DNA from: Quercus robur
Taxonomy: Eukaryota > Streptophyta > Magnoliopsida > Fagales > Fagaceae
Assembly (NCBI RefSeq): GCF_932294415.1
Contig: NC_065538.1
Coordinates: 44,616,843 to 44,680,842 of the forward strand
Reading direction: 5' to 3'
Length of the DNA stretch: 64,000 nt
The notes under the pieces were generated by a model. The model ran no database searches and was not told where the DNA came from. It worked only from the letters and a program-made list of their open reading frames with translations. Numbering within the stretch: the stretch's first letter is position 1; every line of letters starts with the position of its first letter. Positions 1 through 11,514 of this stretch are shown here, one piece after another. Made by a program: the position numbers and the translations under genes.

Positions 1-534
1 ATGTCACCACAAAAAAAAAAAAAAAAAAACCCTAAATGTATGATGTATTACAAATTTTTTTCTACTTACAATTAGAAAGAAAAAAAAAATGGATTGATAA
101 AAAATAAAATGAGAACTGAGAATGTTGAAATAAGAATAATAAAGTGAAAGAGTTTGAAATGATAATAGAGAAGAAAAAATGGGGGAGAGAGAGAGATAAA
201 CAAATGATATTTGCTACAATTATCAATTATGAACTAAGTTGCTAAGGTGAGAAAAATTATTGTGATTGTTAAGCTAAAGAGAGCATAACTGCCGATACTG
301 CCAAAGAGCTTACCTCCACAATATTTATCTTAGTACCCTTTTTTAAGGAAAAATGAAATTAGAATATTTATTTATGTAATGAGTTGAACAAACTACAAAT
401 TTGAATAATTAGTTTTTTTTATTAGGCTTTTTGTTGAAAAATTTGATCACTTGTTGTTCGGTCTAGTCTTATTTTTGTTTTGGTTATTTTGTTATTATTT
501 CGGCTAATTTTAATAGTTGATATTTAAAACTTTT

Positions 535-575
<41 letters not shown>

Positions 576-1139
576 TTTTTAAGGGGTTAAGGATTAATTG
601 GGGGGCAGGGGGGGGAATTGTTTTTGGAGTAATGCTACGTCCACACATTTTCACAACAAATCTTATGCGACAAGTAAATATTGGTGGGTAAAAAAGGGAT
701 GTCAACATTAGGCCCAAATCTATAGATATCTAGAAGTTAAAGCGTAGTTTAATTATTGCTATGCTCCTGTAGCATCACCTCATTCGCCATGTCATTGACC
801 ACATAATCTTTATTTATTTATTTATTCTAATTTCTGTTACAAAAAATATATAAATAGATTATTGACATTACATATTCATCTTTGGCGGTTTTAACATTAT
901 ATATAACTTTGCGTTTACATATTATCTAAATTGGTTAAATTGCAAAGTACACCCCTAACGTTTGGGGGTGATTGGATTTTACACCCCAACGTTTCAGAAC
1001 TTCGATTTTACACCCCAACGTTTGGTTCCATTAGCAAATCACACCCTCAGTTAGATTTTGCTGTTAACTACCAAGTCATCTTACACAAACCAGCCCTCCC
1101 TTCCTAACCCTTATCAACCAAAAAACCAAAAAAATAAAA
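1..1139. other. AT-rich intergenic DNA, no gene seen
   Basis: No reading frame here looks like a protein. A TA microsatellite sits near 538-565, followed by a T run and G-rich tracts. At about 935-1075 a phrase reading roughly 'acaccccaacgttt' occurs three times at short spacing. That looks like the edge of a dispersed repeat, but I cannot name its family. Confidence 0.6.
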
Positions 1140-1537
1140 ATAACTATACATATCTACCCTATATAAATAATATAAGTTTTGCAATAAATTTTGCAAAACT
1201 ATTTTTGCACCACATCTTTAGCATCCTTTATTTATTTTTATTTTTATTTTTATTTTTATTGCAATTTTTTACTTTGTTCAACTTTTCATCTTCTTCAACT
1301 ATTGTCTTCTTAAGTCAATCTTTCATCTACTCAAATCATTGTTTTATAAAATTTCCATTTGATTTCCTCTATAGATTTTTAAATTTATATCTTCTTAAAT
1401 TTCACAGTTTCACTTTGTTCAACCTTTCATCAACTTCCACTGTTCCTCTTCCATCTTAATTTTTATATAAATTTATTATTATTTCATTTCCACTCCTCTC
1501 CTCTATTCCTTCCAAGTTGTCCAGGACAAAAGAGGTC

Positions 1538-1540
<3 letters not shown>

Positions 1541-1577
<37 letters not shown>
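1541..1577. repeat. CT microsatellite of array copy 1
   Basis: About 18 CT dinucleotides. Matching tracts sit at the same place in the other units: 3095-3139, 6597-6622, 9692-9723, 11227-11252, 15847-15865, 16782-16833, 18278-18318 and 19227-19246. Their lengths vary freely between copies. Confidence 0.95.
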
Positions 1578-1578
<1 letters not shown>

Positions 1579-1936
1579 CAATTTTGTTTCTCTTTTGGTG
1601 GATTTTTTTGTTGTTTCAACCACTTATTTTTTTCCTCTAATAGTTCCTTTTATTATTGTTGATTTAATTGTCACATCACATTTGTTTCTCTTTTTGATAA
1701 ATTTGTATGGAATTTTATGCATATTTTTGGTATTTTGGTATTCCAATTCTTCATCACATGTTTTTTTCCTTTATCCAAGTGGGTTGATTTGATTTGGGTT
1801 AATAATTAGTTGTTTTGCAAATTAGAATTTGATTTTTATAATGTAGGGTGATTTTTATCAAATATTAAAAAATGATAAATTATATAACAATAGACTGCAA
1901 ACATATGTAAAAGAAGCAAGTGATGACTAAAAATAC

Positions 1937-2573
1937 AGCAAGAAGGTCAGAAATTGCATCTTTAAGCAAATGCTTTTCTTCCAATTTAAGATTGTGGCCT
2001 TTATCATGAGCAATTGTATTTTTCTGCATCAGTACATAAATAAACTTATAAGAAAACCATCGGCAAAGAAAATAAAATTTCTACTATAAAGCAAGGTCAA
2101 CCTCTTATACCTCGAACTCTAATGGAATAACCTCCCTTACAAAAACATCATGGGTGGGGAGTAAGAACTGAGGCAAATTCTGCCAAAGAAAAACAATAGA
2201 TTAGCACAAAAATGCTTTAGGATAATTAAACCAAATAAAAAATAATTATTATTTACAGACCGCAATAGGCTATGCCCTCCATAAGAAAACACAAATGCAG
2301 AATTGTGAAAGCCCATATGCAGTCGCTGCCATCATCCACATACGGACTTGATTGTACATGCCAAAGAGACAACCCAATGCATAACGTCCAAGAAAGCCAT
2401 TTGCAAATTTACAAAGGTCAACCACATTTAGCATTAAAAGATATCTTGGCTTCAAATGTTGCACCAAGTTCATACAAACAATTAGTTATTTATTTTTGTT
2501 ATCATCTAATTGATTTTCATTATTCTTAAACCGATTGACAAGGAGGTCCACCACATATCACATCAATATCACC
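1937..2573 (-). pseudogene. CMT3: Chromomethylase fragment, array copy 1
   Basis: Three antisense exons: exon 1 (2261-2573), exon 2 (2111-2179) and exon 3 (1937-2023). Exon 1 reads [13 protein letters not shown], the motif IV region around the catalytic Cys of cytosine-5 DNA methyltransferases. A deletion of about 16 bases right after PPCQ, relative to the other copies, then shifts the frame into stops. Exon 2 codes the FPLPTHDVVV-type stretch and exon 3 the AHDEGH...AISDLPA stretch. These follow each other in plant CMT proteins between motif IV and the downstream catalytic half. Splice sites around exons 2 and 3 still look usable. Nothing upstream (BAH, chromodomain) or downstream (motifs VIII-X) is present. 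Confidence 0.85.
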
Positions 2574-3091
2574 CTTATGGAACTCTTTGAGGACACCAAT
2601 CTTTGTGACATTCGCACCAATTTAAATGTTTATAACTAGACAATTAAATCAATGAAGAACGAAAAACCAAAAAGATCAACAACAAAAAACCCAAAAAAAA
2701 AAAAAAAAATCTATACATATCTATACTAAATAAATAATGGAAGTTTTGCAATAAATTTTCCAAAACTATTTTTGCAGCACATCTTGAGCATCCTTTATTA
2801 TTTTTTGTTTTTTTGCAGTTTTTTACTTTGTTCAACTTTTCATCTTCTTCAACTATTTTCTTCTTAATTCAATCTTTCATCTCCTCAAACCATTCTTTTT
2901 TTAAATTTTCATTTGATTCCCTCTATAGATTTTTAAATTTATATCTTCTTAAATTATATAGTTTCACTTTGTTCAACCTTTCATCTACTTCCACTATTCA
3001 TCTTCCATCTTAGTTTTTATATAAATGTCTTATTATTTCATTTCCACCCCTCTCCTCTATTCCTTCCAAGTTGCCTGCGACAAAAGATGTC

Positions 3092-3140
<49 letters not shown>

Positions 3141-3491
3141 ATTTTGTCTCTCTTTTGGTCGATTTTTTATTGTTTCAACCACTTATTTTTTCCACTAATA
3201 GTTCTTTTTGTTATTGTTGATATAATTGTCATATCACATTTTTTTCTCTTTTTGTTTAATTTATATAAAATTTTATGCATATTTAGGTATTTAGGTATTC
3301 GAATTCTTCATCACAAGTTCTTTTTCTATATCCTAGTGGTTTGATTTGATTTGGGTTAATAATTAGTTGTTTCGCACGTTAGAATTTGATTTTTATAATG
3401 TAGGGTGATTTTAACAAAACATGAAAAGAGAAATTATATAACAATAGATTGAAAACATATATAAAAAGAAGCAAGTAATGATAAAACATAC

Positions 3492-3714
3492 AGCAAGAAG
3501 GTTCAAAATTGCATCTTTAAGCAAAAGCTCATCTTCTAATTTAAGAATGTGGCCTTCATCATGAGCAACTATAAATAAACTTCTAAGAAAACAATCTTCA
3601 AAGAAAATAAAATTTCTACTATAGAGCAAGGTAACCCTCTTATACCTTGAACTCTAATGGAATAACCCCACTTACAAAAACATCATGGATGGGGAGTGGG
3701 AACTAAGGCAAATT
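3492..3714 (-). pseudogene. CMT3: Chromomethylase fragment, array copy 2 (exons 2 and 3 only)
   Basis: Exon 2 (3646-3714, 69 nt) and a shortened exon 3 (3492-about 3570) survive. The acceptor end of exon 3 and the neighbouring intron bases are deleted ('gagcaact' runs straight into 'ataaataaac'). Exon 1 is missing because the Gypsy LTR begins at 3743, 28 bases beyond the end of exon 2. The rest of this unit was lost with the retrotransposon's other end. Confidence 0.8.
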
Positions 3715-3742
3715 CTACCAAAGGAAAACAACCAATTAGCAC

Positions 3743-6437
3743 TGTAGACACCGCATTTTGTACCCCTTATAACTCGAACTCCCGTTCTCCAATGATGTTG
3801 AAATTCCAAAGCCTAAAGTTGGAATAGGGTCCAATCAAATTGAAATTGAATTAAGGAAAGTATTTTTGGAAAATATAACTCTTTCTATGAATAAAGTAAG
3901 CTATTTTTGGAAAATATATTCCACAGAAACCCTAGGTTATGCGTACGCTTACACATGTATGCACTCACATGCTTAAGCTCTATGTACGCATGTTAGAATT
4001 CCAGAAACTATGAAAAGCAAGTTTTGTGCATCAAAGTTTGGGTTTTTAAACGAATCCCACAAGTTTGGGAGCAGTTCCAAACCCCCATTTTCAAACTATA
4101 AAAAGCCATACATAGTAGCTTTTCAAAAACATATAGAAAATCCCAAGATAAAACATAAATTCACTAGAAATAGTGAGTCAAAGAGGGAGTTTTTCACAAA
4201 ACATCCTTAAGTCAATATTGGAGTTTTAGGATTACTAATCACTTCCTTATTTGATTGTGAATAGATTGACTAGAGGAACAATCAAAATCAAGCTAAGGAG
4301 CTTTGCATTTTTGAGGTATAATGTTCTAGTCCCTTTCCTTTCTTTTCTTCACTTTGATTATTGTTTTTCTTTTTTCTTTTTATATGTTATAACATGATTG
4401 CTTAGTTTAGATTTTCTTCATTTCTTTGTTTTAAGCATGCTAGGTTGCTAGGTTTAGTTTTTGTGCTGTTTTGTTCTTGTTTTCTCGATTAGGGTTAGGG
4501 CGTGTATGTGTACGCATGCTTTCTGCATGGGCCCGCATACTCAAAGTATGCATATGCATACAACTGGGTTGCATACGCAGGCTCTATGTATTTGCATGCA
4601 TACTCATGCCTAGAAACCCTAATCCAAAACTTTTTGCATCTATTTCTTTATTTTTTTTATACCATATGCTTCTGCATTTTCTCGTTTCATGCTCTTGAGT
4701 CTCTACCTCCATGTTTTGTTTGATGTTTGTTCTTCACATGCTAGATTAGGGTTTCTTTTCAATGTTTTTCTTTGATGTGCCATGAGCATGCATATAACAT
4801 GATCATGCATTAATGCATAGATGCTGTGATGCAAAAAGGTAAGTGAGGTAAGTCTTGCATTCACATGGACATGCATTTGGGTTTACCTTGATAATAAGTT
4901 TGAACATGCTTGGTTGGATGTTTAGATACCTATTACATGCTTGTTTAATACCAAGCCTATGTTCCTATCTTGATGATATATGCTCTTTTGTTTGCTGCCT
5001 TGGATATGGTTTGATATGATATGCATGATAGATGTATGCTAGGTTAGAGATGTGATATGCATGTAAGATGTATATTAGGGTCTAGGGATGAAAATGCCAT
5101 GTTGATTGCTAGATGTATGCTAGTTTGTTTGTGAGTCAAGAATGACAATATTGAATGTGCCTTTAATGAGACTAAGATGTAAAATGCAATGAGTGGAAGC
5201 CGACTCACAGGTCGTGTCGGGTTGGGTACCTAACACTTTCCTATCCCTATACCTAAACTCTGGACACATGCACTAGTAGTAGATCAATCCTTCCACGAAA
5301 GGCGTTCTATATATGGTTCCTAGACCAAATCTAGGTGGCAACTCCATTTCTTTTCTCTGCCATGGTCCACTCGACCGAGGCGTACTCCCCTCCCATTACG
5401 CCCACAATGGCGACTCCACTAGGGATAGAGAATTTGATTCCAATGTGTCTTATTTCTTAATCTTAATAAAGGTTTGTTCAATATTTGTTTGCACACACTT
5501 CACTTGGTTCTTTTGTCCCTTTTACCCCAATTAGTGATGAGTGGGAAGATGAGTACGCTCCATTCAAGCTAAAGTCTTCTGGAGTTCATCCCACTAACTC
5601 ATAATCTATGTCATTGCCTATAATGGGATTTGAGTACATTAACGATTTGCCACCAATTCACTACAGTCTAGTTAGACCCAAGGTTGGAATCATGGCCCAC
5701 CTAGTTGTGAGTGACTTACTAATCTATCCCTTTAGCTCTAGGGAGCCTACCCACACTTAGAGAGATCCTAAATCCTATCAATAAAAGGGTATCATTTTAT
5801 ATCTCTTGTTTGTTCAACCATATATCTTGTATTCACCTAATTCTAAATGACAAAGAAAAGATGTAAAAATTTGAGGATGACCCAAAGTTATGGCATGCCC
5901 TAAGATGTTGGGATAAAAGAAAAGAAGTTCTCACATGTAAAAGACTCGTCCCAAAATCCAAAAGCATATCTTAACATGAAAGGTTCATAAGACCATAGCT
6001 TAGTTGCTATCATAAGCCCAAATCAAAAGGCCTCTTGAAAAGGAGAACCTTGGGCTTGAGGTAACAATTATGCTATGGACTTAGCATCCAACATCCTACA
6101 AAGCCAATATGAAATTCCCTAATCTTGGGCCTCCTTGTTGCATGCCTAGACCCAAAATAATGAGAAATTCATGGATTTTGAAAGGAAGGCTACAATATAT
6201 TCTAACTAGAGGGCTACTTCAAAAATAATGATGAAAATAGATGGAAAAAGAAGAACCCAAAGGTGATGAATACATTGTTAGCCCATATTTGAGACAATTG
6301 ATTGAAAATATCCATGTACATTCCAATGAAAGCCCACGACAGTAAGATGAGATCTTTATTGTAAATAGACTAAAGCCCAATGAAACAAGGGGCAAGGTTC
6401 ATGAGAGGAAGGGTAGTGATTTTGTAATTGGACCTTT
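3743..6437 (+). mobile_element. 3'-truncated Gypsy-type LTR retrotransposon: 5' LTR plus leader
   Basis: The LTR (3743-5406, about 1.66 kb) begins TGTAGACACC and ends CCCACA. One base later (5408-5425) comes tggcgactccactaggga, which fits a primer-binding site for the 3' end of tRNA-Arg, as used by some plant Gypsy elements (Tat/Ogre type). The leader runs to about 6437, where array sequence resumes in mid-unit. No gag, pol or 3' LTR is present, so a deletion removed the body of the element together with one half of two array units. The LTR is rich in TGCGTACGCAT-like alternating motifs. The right boundary is accurate to a few bases only. Confidence 0.8.
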
Positions 6438-6977
6438 ATTAAAGTGGACTTTTATATCTTCTTAAATTTTACAATGTCACTTTGTTCAAACTTTCATCTA
6501 CTTCCCCTATTCCTCTTCCATCTTAATTTTAAAATAAACTTCTTATTATTTCATTTCCACCGCTCTCCTCTATTCCTTCCAACTTGTTCACGACAATCTC
6601 CCTCTCTCTCTCTCTCTCTCTCCAATTTTGTTTCTCTTTTGGTCAATTTTTTATTGTTTCAACCACTAATTTTTTCCACAAATAGTTTTTTTTTTGTTAT
6701 TGTTCATTTAACTGTCACATCACATTTGTTTCTCTTTTTGATAAATTTGTATTGAAGTTTATGCATATATACGTATTTTGGTATTCCAATTTTTCATCAC
6801 ACGTTTTATTTCTTTATCCCAGTGGTTTGATTTGATTTGTGTTAATAATTAGTTGTTTTGCAAGTTAGAATTTGATTTTTATAATGTAGGGTGATTTTTA
6901 TTAAACATGAAAAGAGAAATTATATAACAATAGATTGCAAACATATGTAAAAAGAAGCATGTAATGAAAAAAGATAC

Positions 6978-7628
6978 AATAGGAAGGTCAGAAATTGCAT
7001 CTTTAAGCAAAAGCTTATCTTCTAATTTAAGATTGTGGACATCATCATGAGCAACTGTATTTTTCTACAAATGTACATAAATAAACTTATAAGAAAACAA
7101 TTGGCATAGAAAATAGAATTTATAATATAGAGAAAGGTAACCCTCTTATACCTCAAACTCTAATGGAATAACACCACTTACAACAACATCATGGGTAGGG
7201 AATGGGAACTAAGGCAAATTCTACCAAAGGAAACAAAACGATTAGCACAAAAATGCTTCATGATATACAAAATAAAAAATATATAATTATTTATAGACCA
7301 CAGTAGGTTGTGCCCCCCAAAAGAAAAATTGTAAACAGAAATGTGGAAGCCCATATGCACCTGTGGCCATCATCCCTATCTGGACTTGATAGTTCATGCC
7401 AATGAGACGACTTAATGCATAACGTCCAAAAAAGCCATTTGCAAATTTAACAAGGTCGACCACATTTTCCATTAAAACATATCTTGGCTTTAAATGTTGC
7501 ACCAAGTTCATATAAACAATTAGTTTTCTATTTTTGTTATTATCCAATGGATTTTCTTTATTCCCAAACCAATTAAAACCACTTATGCCGTGACAAGGAG
7601 GCCCACCACATATCACATCAACATCACC
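6978..7628 (-). pseudogene. CMT3: Chromomethylase fragment, array copy 3
   Basis: Exon 1 (7299-7628) is open in one frame and reads [16 protein letters not shown], then [21 protein letters not shown]. The ENV motif of cytosine-5 methyltransferases is kept, but the residue after the catalytic Cys is His where the family has Gln. Exon 2 is 7152-7220 and exon 3 is 6978-7064. Exon lengths match the other copies. Splice sites are mostly intact: exon 1 keeps a GT donor and exon 2 an AG acceptor. It is one of the best-kept copies but still lacks the rest of the enzyme. Confidence 0.85.
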
Positions 7629-8093
7629 CTTGTGGGACTCTTTATGGACACCAATCTCTGTGCCATTCATACCAATTTAAATGCTTATAACTAAATAATT
7701 AAATCAATGAAGAATCAAAATTCTATACATATCTATTCTATATAAATAATTGAAATTTTGCAATAAATTTTACAAAACAATTTTTGCACAACATCTTTAG
7801 CATCCTTTATTAATTTTTGTTTTTTGAAATTTTTTACTTTGTTCAACTTTTCATCTTCTTCAACTATTGTCTTCTTAATTCAATCTCCCATCTCCGCAAA
7901 TCATTGTTTTTAAAATATTCATTTGATTCCCTCTATTAGATTTTTAAATTTATATCTTCTTAAATTTTACAGTGTCAAATTGTCTAACATTTCATCTACT
8001 TCCATTATTCCTCTTCCATCTTAATTTTTATATAAATTTCTTATTATTTCATTTCCACCCCTCTCCTCTATTCCTTCCAAATTGTCCACGACA

Positions 8094-8094
8094 A

Positions 8095-8167
<73 letters not shown>
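8094..8167. repeat. Compound CT/TA microsatellite of array copy 4
   Basis: A CT tract (about 8094-8140) changes directly into a TA tract (8141-8167). It is the only unit of the array with a TA extension, so the TA part arose after the units were copied. Confidence 0.95.
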
Positions 8168-8529
8168 CTCCAATTTTGTATCTCTTTTGGTTGATTTCTT
8201 ATTGATTCAACCACTTATTTTTTTTCCACTAATAGTTCTGTTTGTTATTGTAGTTTTAATTGTCACATCATATTTGTTTCTCTTTTTGATAAATTTGTAT
8301 TGAAGTTTATGCATATTTAGGTATTTTTGTATTCCAATTCTTCATTACAGGTTCTTTTTCTATATCCCAGTGGTTTGATTTGATTTGATTTGGGTTAATA
8401 ATTAGTTGTTTTGCGAGTTAGAATTTGATTTTTATAATGAAGGTTGATTTTTATAAAACACAAAAAGATAAATTATATAACAATATACTGCAAACATATG
8501 TAAAAATAAGCAAGTAATGATAAACCTAT

Positions 8530-9183
8530 AGCAGGAAGGTCAAATTTGCATCCTTAAGGAAAAGCTTTTCTTCCAATTTAAGATTGTGGCATTCATCATG
8601 AGCAACTGAATTTTTCTGCATCAGTACATAAATAAGCTTATAAGAAAACCATCGGCAAAGAAAATAGAATATCTACTATAGAGCAAGGTAGCCCTCTTAT
8701 ACCTTGAACTCTAATGGAATAACCCCATATACAGCAACATCATGGGTGGGGAGTGGGAACTAAGGCAAATTCTGCAAAAGGAAAACAACCAATTAGCACA
8801 ATAATGCTTCATGATAGTTATACCAAATAAATATATATATAATTATTTACAGACCTCAATAGGTTGTGACCCCATAAGAAAACACACATGCGGAATTGTG
8901 AAAGCCCAGATGCACTTGCGGCTATCATCCCCATCCAAACTTGATAGTTCATGCCAATAAGACAACCCAATGCATAACGTCTGGGAAAGACATTTGCAAA
9001 TTTAACAAGGTCAACCACATTTTCCATTAAAACATATCTTGGCTTTATATGTTTCACCAAGTTCATATAAACAATTAGTTGTTTATTTTTGTTATCATCT
9101 AATGAATTTTCTTTGTTCGGAAACTGATTAAAACCACTTATGCCTTGACAAGGAGGTCCACCACATATCACATCAACATCACC
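8530..9183 (-). pseudogene. CMT3: Chromomethylase fragment, array copy 4
   Basis: Exon 1 (8855-9183, extended open frame to 9225) reads [14 protein letters not shown] and [18 protein letters not shown]. It is the only copy seen with exactly the canonical PPCQGISGF catalytic motif followed by an intact ENV motif. Exon 2 is 8703-8771. Exon 3 (8530-8615) has lost one base and its donor GT reads AT, so the copy could not be spliced correctly. The residues just before GDVDV do not resemble usual CMT sequence. Exon 1 therefore probably starts at the AG immediately before the GGT-GAT codons. Confidence 0.87.
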
Positions 9184-9689
9184 CTTGCTGGATTCTTTGA
9201 GGACACCAATCTCTTTGCCATTCACACCAATTTAAATGCTTATAACTAAACAATTAAATCAATGAAGAATCAAAAACCCAAAAAATCAACCAAAAAAAAA
9301 TCTCTACATATCTGTGCTATATAAATAATGAAAATTTTGCAATAAATTTTACAAAACTATTTTGCACCACATCTTTAGCATCCTTTATTATTATTGTTTT
9401 TTTTTTTTTTGAAATTTTTTTACTTTGTTCAACTTTCATCTTTTTCAACTATTGTCATCTTAGTTCAATCTTTCATCTTCTCAAATCATTGATTTATAAT
9501 TTTTATTTGATTCCCTCTATTGATTTTTAAATTTATATCTTCTTAAATTTTACATTGGTACTTTGTTCAACCTTTCATCCACTTCCACTATTCCTCTTCC
9601 ATCTTAATTTTTTTCATAAATTTCTTATTATTTCATTTCCACCCCTCTCCTCTTTTCCGTCCAAGTTGTCCATGACAAAAGAGGTCAAT

Positions 9690-9725
<36 letters not shown>

Positions 9726-10077
9726 ATTTTGTTTCTCTTTTGGTTGATTTCTTACTATTTCAACCACTTGTTTTTCCACTAATAGTTCTTTTTGTTATTG
9801 TTAATTTAATTATCACATCACATTTGTTTCTCTTTTTGATAAATTTGTATAGAGTATTATTTATATTTTCGTATTTTTTTGTATTCCAATTCTTCATCAC
9901 AAGTTCTTTTTCTATATCCCAGTGGTTTGATTTTATTTGGGTTAATAATTAGTTGTTTTGCAAGTTAGAATTTGATTTTTATAATGTATGGTGATTTTTA
10001 TAAAACATGAAAAGAGAAATTATATAACAATTGATATCAAACATATATAAAAATAAGCATGTAATGATAAAACATAT

Positions 10078-10731
10078 AGCAGGAAGGTCTGAAATTGCAT
10101 CTTTAAGCAAAAGCTTATCTTCTAATTCAAGATTGTGGCATTCATCACGAGCAACTGTATTTTACTGCAACAGTACATAAATAAACTTATATGAAAACAA
10201 TTGGCATAGAAAATAGAATTTATACTATAAAGCAAAGTAACCCTCTTATACCTCGAACACAAACAGAATGACCCCACTTACAAGAACATCATGGGTGGGG
10301 AGTGGGAACTGAGGCAAATTCTGCTAAAGGAAAACAATTGATTAGCACAAAAATGCTTTAGGATAGTTATACCAAATAAAAAATATATAATTATTTACAA
10401 ACCTCAGTAGGCTATGCCCCCATAAGAAAAAAAGCACGCGGAATTGTGGAAGCCCATATGCACTTGCAGCCATCTTCCCCATCTGAACTTGATAGTTCAT
10501 GCCAATGAGACAACCCAATGCATAACGTCCAAGAAAGCTATTTGTAAATTTAACAAGGTTAACCAAGTTTTCCATTAAAACATATCTTGGCTTCAAATGT
10601 TTCACCAAGTTCACATAAACAATTAGTTCTTTATTTTTGTTATCGTCCAATGGATTTTCTTTATTCTAAAACCAATTAAAACCACTTATGCCATCACAAG
10701 GAGGTCCACCACATATCACATCAACATCACC
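10078..10731 (-). pseudogene. CMT3: Chromomethylase fragment, array copy 5
   Basis: Exon 1 (10403-10731), exon 2 (10252-10320) and exon 3 (10078-10164). Motif IV reads PPCDG where the family has PPCQG, and a stop interrupts the following segment ('ttctaaaac' on the plus strand reads as TAG in antisense). The ENV motif reads MENLVNL, with a Val-to-Leu change. The exon 3 donor has changed from GT to AT. It is clearly decayed, but the 69-nt and 87-nt exons keep their lengths. Confidence 0.82.
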
Positions 10732-11221
10732 CTTGTGTGACTCTTTCAGGACACCAATCTCTTTGCCATTCACACCAATTTAAATGCTTATAACTAAACA
10801 ATTAAATCAATGAAGAATCAATAACCAAAAAAACCAAAATCTATACATATCTATGCTATATAAATATTGGAAATTTTGTAATAAATTTTACAAAACTATT
10901 TTTGCACCACATATTTAGCATCCTTTGTTATTTTTTGTTTTTTGCAATTTTTTTACTTTCTTCAACTTTTCATCTTTTTCTACTACTGTCTTCTTAGTTC
11001 AATCTTTCGTCTTCTCAAATCATTGTTTTTAAAATTTTCATTTGATCCCCTCTATACATTTTGAAATTTATATCTTCTTAAATTTTACATTGTCACTTTG
11101 TTCAACCTTTAATCTACTTCCACTATTCCTCTTCCATCTTAATATTTACATAAATTTCTTATTATTTCATTTCCACCCCACTCCTCTATTCCTTCCAAGT
11201 TGTCCACGTCAAAAGAGGCCA

Positions 11222-11253
<32 letters not shown>

Positions 11254-11514
11254 CAATTTTGTTTCTCTTTTGGTCGATTTTTGATTGTTTCCACCCCTTA
11301 TTTTTCCACTAATAGTTCTTTTTGTTATTGTTGATTTAATTGTCACATCACATTTGTTTCTCTTTTTGCTAAATTTGTATAGAATTTTATGCGTATTTAG
11401 GTATTTTGGTATTCCCAATTCCTCATCACAAGTTCTTTTTCTTTATCCCAGTGGTTTGATTTGATTTGGGTTAATAATTAGTTGTTTTGCAAGTTAGAAT
11501 TTTATTTTTATACT

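Noticed and set aside
1517-1792. Reading frames made of Ser-Leu repeats across CT tracts (here and in the other array units, and at 25510)
   Set aside because: They are translations of CT microsatellites and T-rich spacer, repeated in every unit, without a domain.
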